A DNA stretch of 38,136 nucleotides from Actinomycetota bacterium (GTDB lineage Bacteria > Actinomycetota > Acidimicrobiia > IMCC26256 > VFJJ01), in NCBI GenBank assembly GCA_009886115.1, contig VFJJ01000115.1:1-38136 (forward strand). Reading direction: 5' to 3'. Every line of letters begins with the position of its first letter. The stretch's first letter is position 1. Below the pieces are notes generated by a model. The model did not search any database. It was given only the letters and a program-made list of their open reading frames with translations, and had not been told where the DNA came from. Shown here in pieces: positions 23,028-30,178 of the stretch. Both the position numbers and the translations under genes were made by a program.

Positions 23028-23828
23028 TCACCCGAGGAGCTCGCGTCCCTGGCCCATCTCGGCGGCGCGCTTGTCGACGAAGGCGTTGCGGAGCTCGTCG
23101 GAGTCGCCGAAGAGCTGCAGCTCGAACGTGAAGCCCTGCTCGAAGCGGTAGCTGCGCTTCACGTCGACCGGGTCGATGGCGTTGAGCGACTCCTTGGCCC
23201 GGCGGATCACCAAGGGAGACTTGGCCGCGATGACCCCGGCGATCTCTCGGGCCGCGTCCATCAGCTCGGAACGGGGGACGACCCGTTCGACGGTCCCGAA
23301 CTCGAGCAGCTCGGCCGCGCTGATCATCGAGCCCATGAGGAACATGGCCCGGGCCTTCTTCGCCGGGACGAGCCGGGCCAGGTGCGTGGCCACACCCAAC
23401 GCTCCACGGTCGACCTCGGGCAGGCCGAACGACGCGTCGTCGCTCGCCACGACCACATCGGCGTTCCCGGCGATGCCGACCCCGCCGCCCAGGCACATGC
23501 CGTGCACCGCGGCGATGACGGGGACCTCGCAGTCGTACACGGCGGCGAAGGTCTCCCAGCAACCCCGGTTGACGCCGATCATCTCCGTGCGGGTGGGGTC
23601 GTTGGCCAGCTTCTTGATGTCGACACCCACCTGGAAGTGCTTGATCGCCGGGTCGGCCGCCACGATCAGCGCGTGCACCTCGGGATTGCGTCCGAGCCGT
23701 CGGATCGTGTCAGCGAGGTCGAACCAGGCCTCGGCGTCGAGCGCGTTCACCGGCGGGTTGGCCATCACGACTTCGCCGATGTGGTCGCGGATCTCGGAGC
23801 GGATGGGTGACGACTGTGGCAGCGACAT
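23028..23828 (-). CDS. enoyl-CoA hydratase family, EchA20-like (paralogue 2)
   Basis: A 266-residue crotonase-fold protein with NPPVNALDAEAWFDLAD, QVGVDIKKL (66-74), NRGCWETFAAVYDCEVPVIA and CLGGGVGIAGNADVVVAS, FGLPEVDRGALGVATHLARL and a C-terminal RAKESLNAIDPVDVKRSYR. Of the two EchA20-like proteins in the window this one keeps the normal GGG oxyanion loop and, as I recall the mycobacterial EchA20 sequence (NRGC, GALG.ATHL.RLVP), resembles it more closely. Start ATG 23828; TAGGCT 8 nt before it and no ribosome binding site suggest a leaderless mRNA. It runs toward the MFS gene and diverges from an SDR. Confidence 0.87.
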   Translation of the reverse strand: MSLPQSSPIRSEIRDHIGEVVMANPPVNALDAEAWFDLADTIRRLGRNPEVHALIVAADPAIKHFQVGVDIKKLANDPTRTEMIGVNRGCWETFAAVYDCEVPVIAAVHGMCLGGGVGIAGNADVVVASDDASFGLPEVDRGALGVATHLARLVPAKKARAMFLMGSMISAAELLEFGTVERVVPRSELMDAAREIAGVIAAKSPLVIRRAKESLNAIDPVDVKRSYRFEQGFTFELQLFGDSDELRNAFVDKRAAEMGQGRELLG

Positions 23829-23836
23829 GGTCGCGG

Positions 23837-23842
23837 AGCCTA
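23837..23842 (-). promoter_or_regulatory. -10-like box, leaderless start of second EchA20-like gene
   Basis: TAGGCT on the minus strand is followed by the 8-nt spacer CCGCGACC and the ATG. The arsC-like gene has almost the same context (TAGTGT, CTGCGACC, ATG). Confidence 0.4.
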
Positions 23843-23887
23843 ACGAATGGTCGGGCAGGCCAGGTGGCGACGCGAGCGATTGTTTAT

Positions 23888-23910
23888 GCCGTTGCCGTTG
23901 CCGTTGCCGA
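23888..23910. repeat. short gccgtt repeat
   Basis: Three near-perfect copies of gccgtt occur in the 144-bp gap between the divergent EchA20-like and SDR genes, next to an AT-rich attgtttat stretch. No protein is encoded. Confidence 0.6.
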
Positions 23911-23937
23911 GCGCAGCGAGGTCCCGAATCCGCCGGC

Positions 23938-23966
23938 TTGGAGCCGGCACAAACTGCTGCTAGAAC
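23938..23966 (+). promoter_or_regulatory. promoter of the plus-strand SDR
   Basis: TTGGAG and TAGAAC stand 17 bp apart, and the ATG at 23973 follows 6 nt after the -10 box, so the mRNA would be leaderless. It is the clearest -35/-10 pair among the leaderless candidates. Confidence 0.45.
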
Positions 23967-23972
23967 CAGTCC

Positions 23973-24743
23973 ATGAGCTCGATCATCGACCTGACAGGCA
24001 TGACGGCCATCGTCACCGGCGGCGGCAAGGGCATCGGCCGCACCCTCACGACCCGGCTGCTCGACGCCGGCGCCGAGGTGGTCATCTGCGGTCGCTCGGC
24101 TCCTGAGTCGCTGCCGAGCGCGGGCGGACGCACAGCGCTGTTCGTCGCTGCCGACCTGCGAGAGCCCGACCAGATCCAGCGGGTCGTCGACGCCACCGTC
24201 GAGGCCCACGGGCGCATCGACATCCTCATCAACAACGCTGGCGGGACCGGCAGCGTCGACACGGCAACGGTGTCGCCCCGCTACCACGCCGGCATCATCG
24301 CTCTGAACCTCACGGCCGTGCTCAACATGTCGTGTGCCGCGTACCGCCAGATGCGCTCCCAGGACGGTGTGGGCTCGATCGTGAACATCTCGTCGGTGGC
24401 CGGCCTCACCTCGTCGCCCCGCTCGGTCGCGTACGCCGCGGCGAAGGCCGGCGTCACCAACCTCACGCGCTCGCTGGCCATCGAATGGGCGCCGGCCGTG
24501 CGGATCAACACGATCATCGCCGGCCTGATCCTCAACCCGGGCCAGGAGGAGCACTACGGCAGCGACGGCGGCGCTTCGGTGGCGGCGACCATCCCCATGG
24601 GCCGGATGGGCCGTCCCGACGACGTGGCCGACGCCTGCCTCATGCTGTGCTCGCCGTTCGCGGGCTGGGTCACCGGTGCGAACTGGGAGGTCCACGGCGG
24701 GGGCGAGCGTCCCGTGTACCAAGCCGCCGCCGGCATCGTCTGA
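23973..24743 (+). CDS. short-chain dehydrogenase
   Basis: A 256-residue classical SDR. Cofactor loop TAIVTGGGKGIGRTL (11-25), INNAGGTG (86-93), catalytic Ser140/141 in VNISSVAG, Tyr154 and Lys158 in SVAYAAAKAG. All residues expected for a functional oxidoreductase are present. The C-terminus GRPDDVADACLMLCSP and GANWEVHGGGE follows the family. Near EchA20 in mycobacteria lie two SDR genes of the steroid regulon, and the divergent EchA20-like gene here argues for a role in C/D-ring degradation. Substrate not determinable from sequence. Confidence 0.88.
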   Translation: MSSIIDLTGMTAIVTGGGKGIGRTLTTRLLDAGAEVVICGRSAPESLPSAGGRTALFVAADLREPDQIQRVVDATVEAHGRIDILINNAGGTGSVDTATVSPRYHAGIIALNLTAVLNMSCAAYRQMRSQDGVGSIVNISSVAGLTSSPRSVAYAAAKAGVTNLTRSLAIEWAPAVRINTIIAGLILNPGQEEHYGSDGGASVAATIPMGRMGRPDDVADACLMLCSPFAGWVTGANWEVHGGGERPVYQAAAGIV

Positions 24744-24842
24744 CTTCCGAGGCTTGTCTGCGGGTGCCCGTTACGGCGCCAGAACCCGCCTGGCTCTGCG
24801 GATCCATCGTCCGGGCCCGCTTCACAGCGCGACGGAGTGCAG

Positions 24843-25709
24843 TCACACCTTGAAGCCGCCGCCGGCGACGTCGATGGTGACGCCGTTCACGAAGCTGGCG
24901 TCGTCGCTCAGCAAGAAGGCCATCACGGCGGCGGTCTCGTCGGGATCCTGGTAGCGCCCGGCCACGAAGCGCTGGCGCGGGTAGTCGTCGACGGTCGTCC
25001 CGGCATCTGCTGCCATGCCCAGGAACTGCGGGTTCGACCGGCCACCCGTGGGGTTCACCCCGAGCGGTGAGGCGGCGTTGACCCTGATCCCGTGCACGGC
25101 GAGCTCCTCGGCCATCTTCGAGACGATCCGGTTGGCGCCGGCCTTGGCCGCCGAGAACGCGCCGACGTTCAAGCCGCCGGTGTGGGTGGCGAAGCTCGAC
25201 ATCACCACGATGGCTCCGGGCCGGCCCCCGGCCACCATGGCGGCCGCCGCGGCCCGGGCCACGAGCCAGGCCCCTTTGAGGTTGAGCGCGATGGCGCGGT
25301 CGAAGGCCTCCTCGCTCACGGCCAGCAGCGAACCGTCGCCGATGGGTGCGCCCGTGCCCCCCGAAACGGTCGCGCACAACGTGACCGGGCCCAGCTCGCG
25401 CTCGGCCGCGGCCACGGCGCCGTGCACGGCATCGGAGTCGGACGGGTCGGCGTGTGCCACGATCGCCTTGCGCCCCATGGCCCTGATGGTCGACGCCAGC
25501 TCTTCGAGCTCGCCGGCGGTGCAGCACGCCGTGTCGGGAAGGCGGCCGTCGCCATCGGGCTCGACCACTCGATCGACGACGGCCACGTCGGCGCCACCCG
25601 TCGCCAGCCTGATGGCCAGGGCCCGACCGACGTACGGCGGACGGGCTGCGCCGAACACGACGGCGACCCGTCCGGCGAAGGGCGTGGCGGAATAGGGGAG
25701 GCTGGCCAT
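24843..25709 (-). CDS. SDR-fold protein lacking the catalytic tyrosine
   Basis: A 288-residue SDR-fold protein. The cofactor loop is the atypical VVFGAARPPYVGRALA (residues 17-32) instead of TGxxxGIG, the NNAG motif is replaced by TVSGGTGAP, and in NVGAFSAAKAG Phe185 stands where the catalytic Tyr is expected, while Lys189 is kept. Ser171/172 remains. A 25-residue insertion (DRVVEPDGDGRLPDTACCTA) follows the second strand. The protein may bind cofactor or substrate without normal hydride transfer, or use other chemistry. GGAGTCGACC before the ATG is the ribosome binding site. It is co-transcribed with the FadD3-like ligase 42 bp upstream. Confidence 0.85.
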   Translation of the reverse strand: MASLPYSATPFAGRVAVVFGAARPPYVGRALAIRLATGGADVAVVDRVVEPDGDGRLPDTACCTAGELEELASTIRAMGRKAIVAHADPSDSDAVHGAVAAAERELGPVTLCATVSGGTGAPIGDGSLLAVSEEAFDRAIALNLKGAWLVARAAAAAMVAGGRPGAIVVMSSFATHTGGLNVGAFSAAKAGANRIVSKMAEELAVHGIRVNAASPLGVNPTGGRSNPQFLGMAADAGTTVDDYPRQRFVAGRYQDPDETAAVMAFLLSDDASFVNGVTIDVAGGGFKV

Positions 25710-25751
25710 GGTCGACTCCGAGCTTCTGCGCTGGGTCAGAGGGTGGGGGCG

Positions 25752-27359
25752 CTACGCCTTCGACTGCAGCTCGATCGCCCGCTGGCGCAGCTCGAACTTG
25801 AGCACCTTGCCCGAAGCGTTGAGCGGGAAGGCATCGACGATGTGGACGGCCCGGGGCGCCTTGTAGTTCGCCATCTCGTTGCGGCTCCAGGCGATGAGCT
25901 CCTCGGCCGTGACCGACGCCCCGGTGCGCACCTGGACGAACGCCACCCCCACCTCGCCCATCCGCTCATCGGGGATGCCCACCACCGCCGCGGCAGCGAC
26001 CCCCGGGTGCGCCATGAACGTCCCCTCGATCTCGGCGGGATAGGCGTTGAAACCACCGACGATGAACATGTCCTTCAGGCGATCGGTGATGATCACATAC
26101 CCGCGATCGTCCATCGTGCCGATGTCGCCGCTGTGCAGCCAGCCCTGGGCATCGATGGTCTTGGCGGTCTCGTCGGGATCGTCGAGGTAGCCCAGCATGA
26201 GGTTGTACCCGCGTACGACGATCTCGCCGGGCGTGCCCCGCGGGACCTCGTTGCCCTCGGTGTCGACCACGAGCACCTCGACCCCGTCGATGGCCCGACC
26301 CGAGGTGCGCGCGATCGTCTCGGGGTCGTCGTCGTGACGGCACATCGTCGCGATGCCGTGGGTCTCGGTGAGGCCGTATCCGGTGACGATGTTCTTGAAC
26401 GTGAGCTCGCGCCGCATGCGATAGATCATCTCGACGGGGATGGCCGCGGCCCCCGTCACCGAGAGGCGCAGCGACGAGAGGTCGTAGCTGGCGAGGTCGG
26501 GATGGTTGAGGATCGTCATGTAGATCGCAGGCGGTCCGGGCAGCATCGACACCCGCTCCTCGGCCACCCGGGCCATCACCTGCGGCACGTCGAACACCGG
26601 CTGGGGAATGACGGTGACCCCCTTCATCAAGCTCGCCAGCAACCCCGAGTTGAGCCCGAAGGAGTGGAAGAACGGGTTGATGATCAGGTATCGGTCGCCC
26701 TGCTCGAGCCCGACCACGTCGGCCCAGGAGTCGTACGCGCGCAGTGTCGCACCGTGGATGAGCATGGCCCCCTTGGGCATCCCGGTCGTGCCCGAGGTGA
26801 ACAGCAGGTTGCACAGATCGTCGGGCTGTACGGCCAGCGCGCGGGCCTCGGCGGTCTCGGTGTCGACGGACGCGGCGCGGGCGAGGAAGTCGGAGAACGC
26901 CACGCACCCTTCGGGGACGACCCCCCGGAGCACGACCGTCTCGCGCAGCTCCGGGAGCTCGGCGCCGTGGTCGCGCAGCATCTGCACGTAGTCGGCGTCG
27001 AGGAAGCTCGTGACGGTGAAGAGCATGCGGGCCTTGGACTTCGCCAGGATGTAGCTCGCTTCGCGGCCCTTGAAGCGGGTGTTGAGCGGGACGAGCACCC
27101 CGCCGGCGCTGTGGATCCCGATGGCGGCGACCGCCCACTCGTGGATGTTGGGCGCCCACACCGCGACCGTCTCGCCCGGCGCGAGACCCGATGCGATGAA
27201 TGCCCGGGCCGCTTCGTCGATGCGCTCTGCGTACTCGGGAAACGTCCAGCGGATCTCGCGGTCGCCATCGCGGTCGACCATGGCCTCGATGTCGGGGTAG
27301 CGCTCAGCCGCGCTGCGCACCAGTCTCGGGATCGTGCCCCACTCGACGTCTCCTCGCAT
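25752..27359 (-). CDS. fadD3: acyl-CoA ligase, FadD3-like
   Basis: A 535-residue ANL-superfamily ligase. The ATP/phosphate loop is LLFTSGTTGMPKGAM (Thr188 to Lys196), the aryl/acyl and adenine motifs FKNIVTGYGLTETHG and GWLHSGDIG follow, then DRLKDMFIVGGFNAYPAEIE hinge and the C-terminal catalytic Lys near 518 in LNASGKVLK. Enzymes of this type activate carboxylic acids by adenylation and thioesterification. FadD3 is the HIP-CoA ligase opening the C/D-ring branch; the name rests on co-occurrence with the ipd genes and overall resemblance. A medium-chain or other ligase is possible. ATG 27359 is preceded by TAGGAT at 7 nt, so the mRNA is probably leaderless. Confidence 0.87.
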   Translation of the reverse strand: MRGDVEWGTIPRLVRSAAERYPDIEAMVDRDGDREIRWTFPEYAERIDEAARAFIASGLAPGETVAVWAPNIHEWAVAAIGIHSAGGVLVPLNTRFKGREASYILAKSKARMLFTVTSFLDADYVQMLRDHGAELPELRETVVLRGVVPEGCVAFSDFLARAASVDTETAEARALAVQPDDLCNLLFTSGTTGMPKGAMLIHGATLRAYDSWADVVGLEQGDRYLIINPFFHSFGLNSGLLASLMKGVTVIPQPVFDVPQVMARVAEERVSMLPGPPAIYMTILNHPDLASYDLSSLRLSVTGAAAIPVEMIYRMRRELTFKNIVTGYGLTETHGIATMCRHDDDPETIARTSGRAIDGVEVLVVDTEGNEVPRGTPGEIVVRGYNLMLGYLDDPDETAKTIDAQGWLHSGDIGTMDDRGYVIITDRLKDMFIVGGFNAYPAEIEGTFMAHPGVAAAAVVGIPDERMGEVGVAFVQVRTGASVTAEELIAWSRNEMANYKAPRAVHIVDAFPLNASGKVLKFELRQRAIELQSKA

Positions 27360-27382
27360 GGCCGGGATCCTAGGCTCGGCCC
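27360..27382. promoter_or_regulatory. 23-bp divergent leaderless promoter pair
   Basis: The ATG codons of the minus-strand ligase (27359) and plus-strand lipoprotein (27383) are separated by 23 bp. A CCTAGG palindrome gives TAGGCT at 27371-27376 on the plus strand and TAGGAT at 27372-27367 on the minus strand. The two -10 boxes overlap by 2 bp and stand 6 and 7 nt from their ATGs. Each -35 region would lie inside the other gene. Confidence 0.55.
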
Positions 27383-27868
27383 ATGGTGCGACTTCAGGCC
27401 GGCGGGTTCGGCGCGATCGTCAGGCGGGTGCTCGGCGCGGCACTCGGGCTCGTGGTGATCGCCGGCTGCGGCGGAGGCGACGACCCGGGCGAAGCCGATC
27501 GGCTCGCCGCTGCCGACCTCACCGTGGGCGTCTGCTTCGACGAGCCGATCGTCGCCGCCGAGATCGATGCGGTCGACACCGTCGCCTGCGCGGGAGCCCA
27601 CGTCTACGAGGTCTATGCGTTGTTCGACCTCCCCCTCGGTGCCGCCGCGGCCTTCCCCGGAGACAGCCCGGTGGGCGCCGCCGCCTTCCAAGGGTGCGTG
27701 AATCAATACTCGGCCTTCGTGGGCTCCGAGTACGACGGGCGGACGAGCACCGTGGGCATCTTCCCGCTGGCGCCATCGGAACGCAGCTGGGGCGAGGGCG
27801 ACCGGTCGGTCACGTGCTCGGCGTTCCTCCGCAACGGCGACAAGGCGGTCGGCACCCTCGCAGGGTGA
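27383..27868 (+). CDS. Septum_form-domain lipoprotein
   Basis: A 161-residue predicted lipoprotein. Residues 10-28 are the signal, with lipobox VIAGC (Cys29). The mature domain has the pattern of the actinobacterial Septum_form family: VGVCFDEP, VDTVACAGAHVYEVYALFDLP, a Cys in AFQGCVNQYSAFVG, PLAPSERSWGEGDRSVTCSAF. Four or five paired Cys residues suggest disulphides outside the membrane. The family is associated with cell division genes, but a defined activity is not known to me. Next to a steroid ligase by a shared promoter, it may just be a chance neighbour. Confidence 0.75.
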   Translation: MVRLQAGGFGAIVRRVLGAALGLVVIAGCGGGDDPGEADRLAAADLTVGVCFDEPIVAAEIDAVDTVACAGAHVYEVYALFDLPLGAAAAFPGDSPVGAAAFQGCVNQYSAFVGSEYDGRTSTVGIFPLAPSERSWGEGDRSVTCSAFLRNGDKAVGTLAG

Positions 27869-27903
27869 GGGTGTGACACGACCAGCTCTGCACGGGCCGG
27901 CCG

Positions 27904-29256
27904 TCAACGCCAGGCGACGACCGGACCGGCGACGGCCTCGAGGCGAGCCAGGTCGCTGAAGTCGACGGGTACCTCGATCACGGTGACGCCCCGCTTCGCG
28001 CCGGCGGCGAGGAGCACGTCGCGATGGTGCTCGATGCTCGTCACGCGCACGGCCCCCGAGACTCCCGTCGACCCTTCGCCGGAGGGCCCGGTCTCGGAAT
28101 GGCACCAGACCTCGAGCACGAGCGGCGCGTCGATGCGCCGAGCACAGTCGATCGCCAGGAGCGTCGTCCGATCGACGGGACCCGTGCTGACGGCGACGGC
28201 CGGCGTGCGGGGCGTGCGCGTACCGCAGGCGATCGCAGCCGCGGCAGCGATACCGGGCGCGACCATCGACGGCACCACGACGCTGCCCAGTTCGATGGTC
28301 GAGAACGTGCGGGCCACCCAGAACCCGGCCGGGCCGGGATCGGCGACGACGATGTGGCCCGGGCCCATCGTGGCGCGGATCTCGGCGACCGCCCGCCCCG
28401 GCGACATCGGGAACCGGTCGTCGACGAACAAGGGCTGGCACACGGCCGACATGCGTGAGAGGAAGTCGTTGGGACGAATGGTCGCCGGGGCATGTGGCCA
28501 CGAGCGGGCGAGCTCCGCGAGGTGGCGCGGGTCGACCTCGACCACGTCGCTGAGCGCCCACCGGCTCCGATCGCCGGCCTCGGATGGGTCGACCCCGGTG
28601 GCCACGACCAGATCGACGTCGGCGAAGCCCAGCAACTCGAAGTCGCGCTCCTGCAGACCGACCGTGCCCATGTGGTGCGGGCTGTTCCACTCGAAGACGC
28701 CCTTGGCGCCCCACGTGTTGGCGACGGCGAACCCCGTCGCCGCAGCGAACGCCCGCAGCCCGTCGACCGCCCCGGCTCGCACGACGCCGGGCCCGGCGAG
28801 CACCACGGTGTGGGCTCGGGCGGGGATCGCCGGCAAGGCCGCCGAGACCCCCGCAACCGTCTCCGCCGAGGGCATCACGAGACCCTCGGACGCCGACTCG
28901 GTGATCGGGAACCCGAGGCGGAGCACGACCGTCGCCCCGGCACCGGCGTTGACGATCAGGCCGGCCTCGGCGATGGCCCCGGGGAGATCGTCGGGCACGG
29001 CGACGGCGATCTCGGTCGGGGTCGCGCCCACGGCGGTCGTGATCCGAAGGTGCGGTCCCTCGAACACGGCGCAGCCGGCCGCCGGGCCCACCCGACCGTC
29101 GCCGTCGGCGATGAGCGCGGCGAGGACGGGGTTCCCCTCGACGATCTTCCGGAGGCCTCCGCCGCGCACGGTGTGACCGGCGACGGGTGGGCACACCACG
29201 CGTTCGACGCCGATGGCCGACAGGCACCGACCGAGCAGATCGGGGAGCGCTTCCAT
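27904..29256 (-). CDS. ThDP-dependent enzyme-like protein, probably non-canonical
   Basis: A 450-residue protein with the outline of the acetolactate synthase/ThDP-enzyme family: an N-terminal PYR-like domain (LIADGDGRVGPAAGCAVFEG), the central Rossmann-like module (AHTVVLAGPGVVRAGAVDGL, ANTWGAKGVFEWNSPHHMGT, DLVVATGVDP) and a C-terminal PP-like domain. It is about 100 residues shorter than usual. Where the GDG-(x)n-N metal/pyrophosphate motif is expected the sequence reads VSTGPVDRTTLLAIDCARR. Thus it likely does not bind ThDP normally. The gene starts 20 bp after the LivG-like ATPase stop in the same operon and may work with the transporter's ligand. Function unknown. Confidence 0.6.
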   Translation of the reverse strand: MEALPDLLGRCLSAIGVERVVCPPVAGHTVRGGGLRKIVEGNPVLAALIADGDGRVGPAAGCAVFEGPHLRITTAVGATPTEIAVAVPDDLPGAIAEAGLIVNAGAGATVVLRLGFPITESASEGLVMPSAETVAGVSAALPAIPARAHTVVLAGPGVVRAGAVDGLRAFAAATGFAVANTWGAKGVFEWNSPHHMGTVGLQERDFELLGFADVDLVVATGVDPSEAGDRSRWALSDVVEVDPRHLAELARSWPHAPATIRPNDFLSRMSAVCQPLFVDDRFPMSPGRAVAEIRATMGPGHIVVADPGPAGFWVARTFSTIELGSVVVPSMVAPGIAAAAAIACGTRTPRTPAVAVSTGPVDRTTLLAIDCARRIDAPLVLEVWCHSETGPSGEGSTGVSGAVRVTSIEHHRDVLLAAGAKRGVTVIEVPVDFSDLARLEAVAGPVVAWR

Positions 29257-29276
29257 GGTCGAGGCGCTGTGGGGGC

Positions 29277-30086
29277 TCAGCCCAGATAGGCCGCGCGAAC
29301 CGCCGGGTTGCTGCGAACCTCGTCAGGGCTCCCCGTGGCGATCACCTGACCCAGGTTGAGTACCACGATGCGGTCGCACATCGCCATGACGAACGCCACG
29401 TCGTGCTCGACGAGGACCACCGAGCACCCTTCGTCGTCGCGGACCCGACGGACGGTCTCGCCGAGGTTGTGCGTCTCGGTCTCCTCGAGACCCGACGTGG
29501 GCTCGTCGAGCAGGAGGACCTTCGGACGGTCGACGATGGCTCGAGCCAACTCGACCATCCGGGCCCGACCGATGGGAAGCTTCCCGGCCGGCTCGTCCTT
29601 GACGTCGGTGATCCCGCACGTCTCCATGACCTCACGCGAGCGAAGCCGGCGTTCCTGCTCGCGTCGACGGCGACTCGGTGCCGCCACGAGGTCGGCGAGG
29701 AGCCCGCCGCCCCCGCCGTGCCACTCGAGCGCAGTGAGCACGTTCTCTTCGACGCTCAGCCATCCGAACGTCTGCTGGCGCTGGAAGGTGCGCCGCATGC
29801 CGTTGCGTGAGCGCCACGTGGCTGAACGCGACGTGATGTCGACGCCGTTGAGCACGATGCTGCCGGAGGTGGGCGTGCGGATGCCCGAGACGACATCGAA
29901 CAGGGTCGTCTTGCCGGCACCGTTGGGCCCGATCAGCCCCACGATCTCGCCCGGCGCGACCTGGATGTCGGCGTCGGTGAGCGCCGCGACGCCCCCGAAA
30001 CGAACGTTGATGCCCCTGGCCTGGAGGATCGGCGCTCCTCGGGGCGGCGCGGCATCGGCGGTTCCGGCTGGGCTGGTGGTCGACAC
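29277..30086 (-). CDS. branched-chain amino acid-type ABC transporter ATPase (LivG-like)
   Basis: A 269-residue ABC ATPase. Walker A is GLIGPNGAGKTTLFDVVSG, the Q-loop region includes RRTFQRQQTF, the signature is LPIGRARMVELARAI (a LivG-type variant of LSGGQ), Walker B is VLLLDEPTSGLEE and the H-loop is VVLVEHDVAFVM. A 22-residue N-terminal extension precedes the domain. GTG 30086 is preceded by GAGGAG. The neighbouring gene encodes a substrate-binding lipoprotein, but no permease (LivH/LivM) or second ATPase is in the window, so the transporter is incomplete here. Substrate unknown. Confidence 0.88.
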   Translation of the reverse strand: MSTTSPAGTADAAPPRGAPILQARGINVRFGGVAALTDADIQVAPGEIVGLIGPNGAGKTTLFDVVSGIRTPTSGSIVLNGVDITSRSATWRSRNGMRRTFQRQQTFGWLSVEENVLTALEWHGGGGGLLADLVAAPSRRRREQERRLRSREVMETCGITDVKDEPAGKLPIGRARMVELARAIVDRPKVLLLDEPTSGLEETETHNLGETVRRVRDDEGCSVVLVEHDVAFVMAMCDRIVVLNLGQVIATGSPDEVRSNPAVRAAYLG

Positions 30087-30178
30087 GGGGCGTGCTCCTC
30101 GTGGGTGGTGAGCCTCAACGACGCTAGATCAGACCCTCGGTCGCGGCAACCAGGCGCTCGACGGACCGGGGATGGCGA

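Noticed and set aside
23829-23972. KstR2-type operator (CAAGnnCTTG palindrome)
   Set aside because: Looked for by eye here and before the other steroid genes; no such palindrome was found, so regulation by a KstR2 homologue is not supported.
24744-24842. Terminator between convergent SDR genes
   Set aside because: GCGGGT and ACCCGC (24760-24765, 24784-24789) can pair, but the loop is 18 bases and the stem short, so it is not listed as a feature.
26684-29227. 847-residue minus-strand open frame and similar long Arg-rich frames
   Set aside because: High GC makes long shadow frames. These overlap well-defined genes and have Arg/Ala/Pro-rich content without family motifs.
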